From contig JAZKEM010000276.1 in NCBI GenBank assembly GCA_040387055.1, positions 1 to 25,013 on the forward strand: a stretch of DNA of 25,013 nucleotides, written 5' to 3'. Below the pieces are notes generated by a model. The model made no database searches. It was given only the letters and a program-made list of their open reading frames with translations, and was not told where the DNA came from. Source of the stretch: Stenotrophobium sp040387055. GTDB taxonomy: Bacteria > Pseudomonadota > Gammaproteobacteria > Nevskiales > Nevskiaceae. Made by a program: the position numbers and the translations under genes. Each line of letters starts with the position of its first letter. The stretch's first letter is position 1. Shown here one piece after another: positions 7,965 through 14,394 of this stretch.

Positions 7965-9484
7965 TACTGAACCTTCAGTCTCATGCCGACGACTTTGAGG
8001 TATTCCGCCTCACGTTCCAAATCGGCCTGCGTCAGCGGATGCCGCGCCAGCCAGGTTTTTTGAGTAAAGGTCATATCCAGCGCACGGCGATTGGCGCTGA
8101 GTTTTACTGGAGGACGAAGATCGGGCTCGTGCGAGCGATGCAGCAAAACCGCGAGTCGCAGGATCATTGTTAGGCGGCGCATCGGCTCCACCCACATGCT
8201 TGGCAGGTCATCGAAAGTCAGCGGCGACAATTTGCTGCGATGTGCGCGCACCAACGTCGCCAGCAGTTTTTGATCAGTCTGCGAGAAGCCCTGCAGATCG
8301 CAATGCTTAATGATGTATTCGCCGTGCTTGTGATACGAGGAGTGCGAAATCACCAAACCAATCTCATGCAGGCGTGCGGCCCAGCCAAGAAATATGGCGG
8401 AAAATTTCGGTTCCAGGTCCCAGCTCTTGCCGACCTGATCGAGAATTTTTAGCGCTGTGCGTTCGATGGCTTGCGCGTGATTGAGATCAACCGCGTAGCG
8501 CTCGGCCATTGCGTTGACGGATTCATCGCGAACGTCGTGATTGGAGAGGCGTCCGAGCAGGTCATAGATCAAACCTTCACGCAGCGCGCGCTCAGAGGTT
8601 TCCATCTTTTGCAGATCAAGCGCGTCGAACACCCCGGCCAGTGCTGCGAGTCCGCCTGCGAATACCGGGCGACGATCTTCGCGCAGCGAGGGGAAATCAA
8701 TTTTGTTGACGTGGCCGCGCGACAGCACCAGCTCGATGACTTTTTCCAAGCCTTCGCGCGTGATCTGGTTCTCGCACCAGCCGTTGGCCATCATCACGCG
8801 CCAAACGCCGCGAACGGTGCCAGATGCGCCGATGGCAACATCCCAACCGGCTTTGCGATAGCGGCGTTCTAAGAACTCGAGTTGAACGCGTGCAGCAAGC
8901 CGCGCTTTGCGGAACTGTGCGCGGGTGATGTCGCCATCTTCAAAAAACAATTGATGATGCGTGACACAGCCCAAAGAGACCGATTCCATCAACGCTGGAT
9001 TGGGCCCGCGGCCAATAATAACTTCAGTACTTCCGCCGCCGATGTCGACGACCAGACGACGCGCTTTTGCACGGCCCATACCGTGAGTGACGCCGCCGTA
9101 GACCAAACGTGCTTCTTCAGCGCCCGCGATGATTTCGATTTCGTGACCTAGTGCCATTTCAGCGGCGGCGAGAAAATCTTCGCTGCGACGCATGCGACGC
9201 ATGGTGTTAGTGCCGACCACGCGCACTTGTTGCTGCGGAATGCCGCGCAGACGCTGGCCAAAGCGCTGCAAGCAGGCGAGCGCGCGGGCTTGGGCTTCTG
9301 GGTGCAGGCGTTTATCAGCATCGAGTCCAGCGGCGAGGCGAACCGGTTCGCGCAGGCGATCGATCACCTGAAGCTCCGAGCCGTTGGCGCGCGCCACCAT
9401 CATGTGAAAGCTGTTGGAGCCCAGATCAACTGCGGCGACTTCCAGGCCCTGGAGTGCTGTTGCGCGATTCGAGCGCAAACTCAC
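7964..9484 (-). CDS. ppx: Exopolyphosphatase (Ppx/GppA family)
   Basis: This protein of 506 residues hydrolyses terminal phosphates from polyphosphate, or converts pppGpp to ppGpp. The actin-like ATPase fold shows the phosphate-1 loop DLGSNSF (20-26), the EEAR segment with the catalytic Glu near 123, phosphate-2 DIGGGST (147-153) and GASGT later in domain II. The C-terminal third is an HD-like helical region with RLHEIG and a His-rich SSYHKHGEY segment, as in full-length Ppx. Length fits Ppx better than short GppA-like forms. The GTG at 9484 is preferred over a TTG at 9511 because GGAG lies eight bases before the GTG, whereas the TTG has no ribosome binding site. ppk, the usual partner, is not in the window. 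The stop overlaps the start of the DUF4124-type gene. Confidence 0.9.
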   Translation of the reverse strand: MSLRSNRATALQGLEVAAVDLGSNSFHMMVARANGSELQVIDRLREPVRLAAGLDADKRLHPEAQARALACLQRFGQRLRGIPQQQVRVVGTNTMRRMRRSEDFLAAAEMALGHEIEIIAGAEEARLVYGGVTHGMGRAKARRLVVDIGGGSTEVIIGRGPNPALMESVSLGCVTHHQLFFEDGDITRAQFRKARLAARVQLEFLERRYRKAGWDVAIGASGTVRGVWRVMMANGWCENQITREGLEKVIELVLSRGHVNKIDFPSLREDRRPVFAGGLAALAGVFDALDLQKMETSERALREGLIYDLLGRLSNHDVRDESVNAMAERYAVDLNHAQAIERTALKILDQVGKSWDLEPKFSAIFLGWAARLHEIGLVISHSSYHKHGEYIIKHCDLQGFSQTDQKLLATLVRAHRSKLSPLTFDDLPSMWVEPMRRLTMILRLAVLLHRSHEPDLRPPVKLSANRRALDMTFTQKTWLARHPLTQADLEREAEYLKVVGMRLKVQ

Positions 9485-9803
9485 AGATAGCGCTCCAAAT
9501 TGCGCAGGCAAAAATCAGAATTTTTTGTGGCGCGCTCGATGCGGTCGGGCATGTTGTTTTCGGGTTGGTGCCATCACTCGTAATTGAGTGTGTGGCGTAG
9601 TGAATATGTTTTAATTTATACAACTAATATAAGTTAAAACAACAATAATCAACATCGATAAAGTATGCGTTCTGCCTTGCAGATTCGCACTATAACGCAG
9701 CATACATTCGCTTCCGTTACGAATTTCCGTTGACCCGAGTGCTCAATTCACGGAACATATTGTGGCTAAATTCTTTGTTGATGTTCCGTTTGGGGAGTTT
9801 CAC
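9485..9803. promoter_or_regulatory. Divergent intergenic region between ppx and cytochrome genes
   Basis: No gene was found in this 319-bp gap. It must hold the promoters of the leftward ppx block and the rightward cytochrome pair. The part from about 9600 to 9660 is strongly A/T rich. Visible structure includes a 33-bp near-perfect palindrome (9608-9640), three direct copies of TTCCGTT (9712-9718, 9725-9731, 9784-9790) and a 9-bp inverted repeat (9750-9758 with 9781-9789). TATAAC at 9691-9696 could be a -10 box, but no convincing -35 partner was seen. Confidence 0.5.
9608..9640. repeat. 33-bp near-perfect palindrome
   Basis: The left arm GTTTTAATTTATA (9608-9620) is complementary to the right arm TATAAGTTAAAAC (9628-9640) at 12 of 13 positions, with a T-G at 9615/9633 and a 7-base spacer. 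The size and symmetry fit a dimeric regulator operator. It lies about 125 bp from ppx and 165 bp from the first cytochrome start. Confidence 0.6.
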
Positions 9804-10130
9804 ATGATGAAGTTTGTCCGCGTGGGCGCCATTGCTGCCGCCCTCACGCTGAGTCTGCCTGCGTTTGCCGAAGGCAACGTTGAGGCTGGCCGCATTAAAG
9901 CGAACACCTGCATGGGTTGCCACGGCATCCCGCAGTACGACAACGCTTATCCGAGATACCGCGTTCCCAAGATTGGCGGACAGCATCGTGACTACATTGT
10001 TGCTGCGCTGAAGGAATATCGCAGCGGCAATCGCCCTCACAAAACCATGCAGGCACAGGCTGCCAGCTTGAGCGATCAGGATATCGAGGATATTGCCTCG
10101 TATCTCGAACACTCTGCGGCCCATAAGTAA
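9804..10130 (+). CDS. Monoheme c-type cytochrome
   Basis: This 108-residue secreted cytochrome has a signal peptide (about 1-22, AAALTLSLPAFA before EGN) and one heme-attachment motif CMGCH at 36-40, with His40 as the proximal ligand. Met82 in the NRPHKTMQAQAASLSDQDI segment is the likely distal ligand. The LSDQDIEDIASYLE helix matches class I c4/c553-like cytochromes, periplasmic electron carriers. GGGGAG at 9792-9797 selects the ATG at 9804 (six bases away), with a second ATG at 9807 equally in frame; the more upstream ATG at 9762 would disrupt the signal peptide. The second cytochrome follows 10 bp after the stop, so the two are probably co-transcribed and may be exchange partners. Confidence 0.88.
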   Translation: MMKFVRVGAIAAALTLSLPAFAEGNVEAGRIKANTCMGCHGIPQYDNAYPRYRVPKIGGQHRDYIVAALKEYRSGNRPHKTMQAQAASLSDQDIEDIASYLEHSAAHK

Positions 10131-10140
10131 GGTGACCTCC

Positions 10141-10479
10141 ATGAAACAGATTGCAACGATTGCCCTGCTGGGCCTGGTCTCTACCGCTACTTTTGCTGCC
10201 AGCCCAGTTGCGCAGCCAGAAAAAGCGGCTGCTTGCTTTGCTTGCCACGGTGAAAACGGCCACAGCAAGATTGAGGCAAACCCAGTGCTTGCTGGTCAGT
10301 ACACCAACTATCTTGAACACGCTCTCACCGAGTACAAGAGCGGCGCGCGTAAGAACCCGATCATGAATGGTCAGGCTGCTGGCTTGAGCAAAGAAGAAAT
10401 TCACGCTCTGGCAAAGTTCTTTGGCTCGCAGACCAGCGACCTGTACACGCCTAGCGTGCATGGCGCTTTGAAGAAGTAA
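10141..10479 (+). CDS. Monoheme c-type cytochrome, second of tandem pair
   Basis: This 112-residue cytochrome has a signal peptide (about 1-20, ending FAA) and a heme motif CFACH at 32-36, with Met75 in NPIMNGQAAGLSKEEI as probable distal ligand. It is a shorter c4/c553-like domain whose helix order matches the upstream gene, so the pair resembles the two halves of a diheme c4 protein carried on separate genes. The start is the ATG at 10141, which has GGTGA at 10131-10135 just after the previous stop. An upstream in-frame start at 10093 lies inside the first cytochrome gene and would precede the signal peptide, so it is rejected. A strong Rho-independent terminator (10498-10528) ends the unit. 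Confidence 0.88.
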   Translation: MKQIATIALLGLVSTATFAASPVAQPEKAAACFACHGENGHSKIEANPVLAGQYTNYLEHALTEYKSGARKNPIMNGQAAGLSKEEIHALAKFFGSQTSDLYTPSVHGALKK

Positions 10480-10497
10480 GTTCTTTACGTTTTAAAT

Positions 10498-10528
10498 AAA
10501 AGCCGCTGAGAGATCAGCGGCTTTTTTT
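10498..10528 (+). terminator. Rho-independent terminator of cytochrome operon
   Basis: AGCCGCTGA (10501-10509) pairs with TCAGCGGCT (10514-10522) around a GAGA loop, preceded by A residues and followed by a T-run to 10528. The 62-bp structured repeat begins at the next base. Confidence 0.9.
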
Positions 10529-10590
10529 ATGTACAGGATGTACGGTACCTCCGCGGGCGCATGGATGCGCAGGAGCGGAGGTGTTTGTGC
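10529..10590. repeat. 62-bp structured repeat, copy A
   Basis: This is one of two copies (other 21546-21607) identical at 60 of 62 positions. The predicted fold has an 8-bp outer stem, ACCTCCGC (10547-10554) with GCGGAGGT (10575-10582), and an inner 5-bp stem GCGCA/TGCGC (10557-10561 with 10566-10570) capped by TGGA. The 5' part has three GTAC tetramers (10531, 10540, 10545). The only two differences from copy B are C10551 and G10578, which pair in the outer stem; copy B has T and A there. The element starts directly after a terminator T-run. Confidence 0.8.
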
Positions 10591-10665
10591 CGAGATGCTG
10601 GTTCTAAAAGAGCACAGCGCGTTTCACTGCAACACAACAATTCACAGCCCAAATATCCTAGCCAA

Positions 10666-10697
10666 ACAAAAAGCCGCCAGATTTCTCTGGCGGCTTT
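10666..10697 (-). terminator. Rho-independent terminator of fkpA-like gene
   Basis: Reading leftward, AAGCCGCCAGA (10686-10696 on the complement) pairs with TCTGGCGGCTT (10671-10681 on the complement) around a GAAA loop, ending in a T-run (complement of A 10668-10672). It lies just beyond the isomerase stop. Confidence 0.88.
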
Positions 10698-10721
10698 CTT
10701 GCAACAAGCTTAAATCGCTAA

Positions 10722-11468
10722 TTACTTAGCAGCAGGCGCTTCTTCGCCAATACCGAGCAGTTCAACTTCAAACGTCAGCGTCGAGTTAGGGCCGATCTTC
10801 ACGCCAGCGCCGCGCTCACCGTAGCCGAGTGCTGCTGGGATGTAGAACTTGTACTTGGAACCAACCGTCATCAGCTGCACGCCTTCGGTCCAACCTGGGA
10901 TCACGTTGCCGAGAGGGAACGTTACTGGCTGGCCGCGATCGTAGGAGCTATCAAAGGTTTCGCCGTTCAGCAGCGTGCCTTTGTAGTGAACGGTCACGCT
11001 GTCCTTGTCGGTTGGGTGCTTGCCTTTACCTTCGGTCAGCACTTCGTACTGCAGGCCGCTCTTGGTGGTTTTTACGCCAGCTTTCTTGCCGTTTTCAGCA
11101 AGGAACTTGTCGCCTTCTTCCTGATTTTTCTTGGACTGATCAGCGCGCTGAGCGAGCTGCTCTTCCTGCATTTTCTTGGCAACGGTGTTCTTGATTTCTT
11201 CGCGAGCTGCGTCGTCGAGCTTGACCTTGGCAGCGTCGCCGCTGGAGGCGTCATCGAGACCCTGCTTCAGAGAAGCCACGTCAACGTACTGCTTGACCGG
11301 CTGCAGTGACTTGCCGAGATCCACGCCGATGGCGTAACCGAACTTCTGGGCGTCAGTGGTGAGGCCAGATGCGTCGGCCGACTTTGCGTCCTTGTCGCCA
11401 TTTTTGGCGCAGGCTGCAATCAAACTGATGGCAGCAATCGCTACCAGCAAACGATAAGACTTCGACAT
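10722..11468 (-). CDS. FKBP-type peptidyl-prolyl isomerase lipoprotein (FkpA/Mip-like)
   Basis: This 248-residue protein is a Mip/FkpA-type prolyl isomerase of the periplasm. A lipoprotein signal (LLVAIAAISLIAAC) ends in Cys20, with N-terminal dimerisation helices (about 35-130: AQKFGYAIGVDLGKSL, a Lys/Glu/Gln-rich coiled region). The FKBP domain (about 135-240) contains VHYKGTLLNGETFDSSYDRG, VIPGWTEGVQLM and ALGYGERGAG, which hold the conserved proline-binding pocket. Anchoring at Cys20 in one of the membranes fits Mip-like chaperones; the residue after Cys is Ala, not Asp, so an outer-membrane destination is more likely. AGGA six bases upstream supports the ATG at 11468. A strong terminator follows. 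plsB ends 62 bp upstream on the same strand with a weak hairpin between. Confidence 0.92.
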   Translation of the reverse strand: MSKSYRLLVAIAAISLIAACAKNGDKDAKSADASGLTTDAQKFGYAIGVDLGKSLQPVKQYVDVASLKQGLDDASSGDAAKVKLDDAAREEIKNTVAKKMQEEQLAQRADQSKKNQEEGDKFLAENGKKAGVKTTKSGLQYEVLTEGKGKHPTDKDSVTVHYKGTLLNGETFDSSYDRGQPVTFPLGNVIPGWTEGVQLMTVGSKYKFYIPAALGYGERGAGVKIGPNSTLTFEVELLGIGEEAPAAK

Positions 11469-11499
11469 GGAGATTCCTAAAATTCTGTTGTGGAAAGAG

Positions 11500-11520
11500 A
11501 AACGGGGCCTAAGGCCCCTA
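11500..11520 (-). terminator. Weak terminator-like hairpin after plsB
   Basis: GGGGCC (11504-11509) and GGCCCC (11513-11518) pair around TAA. On the - strand the stem is followed by CGTTTC rather than a full T-run, so termination may be partial and the isomerase gene may receive plsB read-through. Confidence 0.45.
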
Positions 11521-11530
11521 CCGTTTTCGA

Positions 11531-14029
11531 TTATACCGAAGCGTCTGTCGCTGTCACGACAGGGGTTCGACGACGAGAAAGTAGCTGCAGAAGCGTTTGA
11601 CGCGCCTCGTCCGAAAGTAGTTCCATCGATCGCTCGGCGACGCGTTCGATCTTGGCATCCACCCGCAGGGTTTTGGCATCGGTTTCAACGACTAGGCCGA
11701 CTTCAATGAGTGTGTTCATGTGGCCACGGAACAGGGCTTTATCGAAGAATTCCGGGGCATCGCGACCGGTCAGAATCGCCATGCGTTCGGCCAATAGGCG
11801 GCAGTCTTCTTCAAACTTGTCACGCTGCAACGGCAGATCGCTTTTGCTTTCTTCGGCCAGCAGCAGGGCGGTCATGCAATAGCGTTCCAGGGTTTCGCTC
11901 ATCACGCGGCCGAGCATGGCCAGTGTCGAGAACGCCGGGCTGGCGACATCTGGACGACGCAGGTCGCCGCCGATGGTGCGTGTCAGCAGGCCGAGTTTGA
12001 CCATGACTTCGATGCATTCGCGCGTCGCGGTTTCGCACTCCTGCATATCCCACCGCAAGAAAAACTCGGTGCGTAAAAATGGATACAAGGCGCGGCAACC
12101 CATCACCGCAGCTTCTTCCGGCAGCATGCCGCGCGTGCGGAAAAAGTTGGCGACCAGCGATGGCAGCGCAAACAGATGTTGAATGTTGTTGCGGTTGTAC
12201 GTGAGCAACACCGCATCACGATCTGCCAGCGCCATCAAGTCACCCCAAGGATGCGGTGCACGACGGATACGTGCGATTGGCGCAGACCAATCAACGACGG
12301 CACGCGGTGCACTCTCAGGGATGTATTGCAGCGGGCTGTAGTTCTGGCCTTTCAGCAGCCAGATCAAGTGACCGATTTGTTCAACTAATTCTTCTTCACT
12401 CACTGCACGCTGTGGTGAAGACAACATGGCGACCGCAGCCAAGCTCACAGGGTTGGCGACAGCGGCGTCATTGATGCGACGCATGTGCTCCGCAGCCAAC
12501 TGCGCAATAAAGGGCTTGAAGTTGGTAATCGGGCCATCACTATTTTTGACTTGCTCACGCCAGTTGGGCAGATGAGTGTCGGCGTAATCCTGCAGCTCAA
12601 GATGCTGGCCAAAATTGATATAGGCCTTGCCAAAAGATTTGCCGAGAATCTTGCTGGCCTTGAGTAGGCCTTGCACGGACTCTTTCTGTTTGGCTGCGCC
12701 GCGCAGTTCCTTGGAATAACTGTTGAGTTCCCAGGCCTTGTCGTAACCGATAAACACCGGCACCAGCGCAACTTTGCGCGTGCGTTGTCTCAAGCCCGCT
12801 TCAACAACCATGCTTAGCAAGCCGGTTTTTGGCGCCAGCAAACGGCCCGTGCGACTACGGCCGCCTTCAGGGAAAAACTCAATCGGATAGCCACGCTGTA
12901 TCAGTGATTCAACATAGGCGCGAAACACCGCGGTATAGATTCTGTCGCCCGAAAAACTGCGACGCATGAAGAACGCCCCGCAGCGACGCAGCAGTGCGCC
13001 GACAACCGGAATGTTGAGATTGATACCTGCCGCAATATGCGGTGGCACCAAGCCAGCGTGATACAGCGAGTACGACACCAATAAATAGTCTGCGTGCGAG
13101 CGGTGGCAGGGCATGTAGACAATTTCATGCGTCGTTGCGAGCTGACGCATTTTTTCCAGACCTTGAACGTCGATGCCTTTGAAAACGCGATTCCACACGA
13201 ACGTGCCGAGGAAGCGTTCAATAAACGTCAGACTAACTGTCGAATAATCCGCGCAGATTTCCAAGGCGCACTTGCGTGCATAACGCAGCGCTTGCTCTGG
13301 TGTGTAATTCTTTTTGTTGTCGCTCGCGCTGGCTTGCAGCGCTTGTTGTACGGTTTTGCTTTGCAGCAGCGTGCTGACGACAACGCCACGACGTAGCAGC
13401 GTTGGTCCCAGCGCTGCGGTACGCGCACGCAAAAAGTGAAAATGCATCACACGCGTTAGCTTGCGGATTGCTGTCGGCGCGTCTTTTTCCTTATCAACGT
13501 ATTCGCGGAACTGCAGTGGCAAACCAAAGTTGGCGAAAACATTGCGGCCGTTGGCGATGATGATGAAGAGTTTGCGAATCGCGCTTGCCTGCGGGCTGTC
13601 GAAGAACGCCAGTTTGAACAGGCTCGTTTCTTTGCCGGGGTCGCGGCCCCAGAACAGCGTGATCGGAATCAGCTGCGCGTCGTACGTCTTGGTCGCGGCC
13701 GCAGTCTCGAGCAGGTTTGTCAGCTCAGTCGGATGAATACGTGTTTCGAGCACCGCGGGCAGGTAAACCACACCAGCACGATCAGGGGTCGGAAAGTTCA
13801 GACCGGTGCGGCTGGGGCGTGGCAGTGCCAGATCCTTACAGATGCGGTCGAGCACAAACAGATCGGTCCATGAGCGCGTCGGCAGAATAAATACGACCGG
13901 TTTGGTTGGATCGAGCTTCAGCTCGGCGCGCAGATCAGCGCGTGTGATCTTGTACTGGATCAACGAGTTCAGCGGGCGGAACAGCAACCACGCCAGCCAG
14001 TAAAAAATGCTTGTTAGCGGACCGCTCAA
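11531..14029 (-). CDS. plsB: Glycerol-3-phosphate acyltransferase PlsB
   Basis: PlsB adds an acyl chain from acyl-CoA or acyl-ACP to the sn-1 position of glycerol 3-phosphate, the first step of phospholipid synthesis. The 832-residue length fits the family (about 800). Block I HRSHAD (309-314, HX4D catalytic pair), the GAFFMRRSF region (351-359) and block III FPEGGRSRTGRLLAPK (386-401) are all present. Hydrophobic N-terminal residues (about 6-20) suggest membrane contact. The start is TTG at 14029, not ATG: AAGGAG (14042-14037 on the complement) sits seven bases upstream, while an ATG nearer the site (GAGATGG) hits a stop after two codons. A non-ATG start with a strong ribosome binding site is notable. 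Divergent to an ABC exporter across 365 bp. Confidence 0.95.
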   Translation of the reverse strand: MSGPLTSIFYWLAWLLFRPLNSLIQYKITRADLRAELKLDPTKPVVFILPTRSWTDLFVLDRICKDLALPRPSRTGLNFPTPDRAGVVYLPAVLETRIHPTELTNLLETAAATKTYDAQLIPITLFWGRDPGKETSLFKLAFFDSPQASAIRKLFIIIANGRNVFANFGLPLQFREYVDKEKDAPTAIRKLTRVMHFHFLRARTAALGPTLLRRGVVVSTLLQSKTVQQALQASASDNKKNYTPEQALRYARKCALEICADYSTVSLTFIERFLGTFVWNRVFKGIDVQGLEKMRQLATTHEIVYMPCHRSHADYLLVSYSLYHAGLVPPHIAAGINLNIPVVGALLRRCGAFFMRRSFSGDRIYTAVFRAYVESLIQRGYPIEFFPEGGRSRTGRLLAPKTGLLSMVVEAGLRQRTRKVALVPVFIGYDKAWELNSYSKELRGAAKQKESVQGLLKASKILGKSFGKAYINFGQHLELQDYADTHLPNWREQVKNSDGPITNFKPFIAQLAAEHMRRINDAAVANPVSLAAVAMLSSPQRAVSEEELVEQIGHLIWLLKGQNYSPLQYIPESAPRAVVDWSAPIARIRRAPHPWGDLMALADRDAVLLTYNRNNIQHLFALPSLVANFFRTRGMLPEEAAVMGCRALYPFLRTEFFLRWDMQECETATRECIEVMVKLGLLTRTIGGDLRRPDVASPAFSTLAMLGRVMSETLERYCMTALLLAEESKSDLPLQRDKFEEDCRLLAERMAILTGRDAPEFFDKALFRGHMNTLIEVGLVVETDAKTLRVDAKIERVAERSMELLSDEARQTLLQLLSRRRTPVVTATDASV

Positions 14030-14394
14030 ACCATCTCTCCTTCAAGGTATTGCCGACCGTTGGCCGGATTGGCCCGGGACGGAGGGTGACGCAATAAGCC
14101 CCGGGTGCCGCGGCAGGGGTACAGATGCCCGGCTTTTATCAGTTCATTGTGGCCGCAATTTTACCGCATGCCTGATGCCAACAAGCCATGAGCCGGGCTC
14201 ATCAGGCCTGTGAGAGTGTCGATTGGTACCAATATTGTTTCAATTAATTAACTAATAAAAAATACAGAAAATATTTTAAAACGGAACTGATGCTGAAAGT
14301 TTCGTTGGCCGCCATGGGGTGACACGCAAGGTTGTGTGCACACACCTGTCGATTACGGCGACAATAGCGATCCGCCATTTGCCCCCTATGCCTT
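14030..14394. promoter_or_regulatory. Divergent plsB / ABC-exporter intergenic region
   Basis: This 365-bp gap holds no gene that could be supported. It should contain the plsB promoter and that of the exporter. Two perfect 12-bp palindromes occur: ATTGGTACCAAT (14222-14233) and TGTGTGCACACA (14333-14344). Between them, about 14234-14280, is an A/T-rich tract. A G/C-rich segment (14090-14125) holds smaller palindromes such as TGCCGCGGCA (14107-14116). No hexamer pair was convincing enough to call a promoter. Confidence 0.5.

Noticed and set aside
9485..9511. TTG start at 9511 for ppx
   Set aside because: No ribosome binding site upstream, whereas the GTG at 9484 has GGAG at eight bases.
10529..10729. 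66-codon open frame on the + strand
   Set aside because: It begins inside the structured repeat and runs through the terminator of the isomerase gene; no ribosome binding site and no recognisable protein features.
14090..14125. G/C-rich hairpins as a terminator
   Set aside because: No T-run and no gene ending nearby in either direction.
14007..14213. 68-codon frame in the plsB/exporter gap
   Set aside because: It overlaps the plsB start on the other strand, has no ribosome binding site, and its composition is not protein-like.
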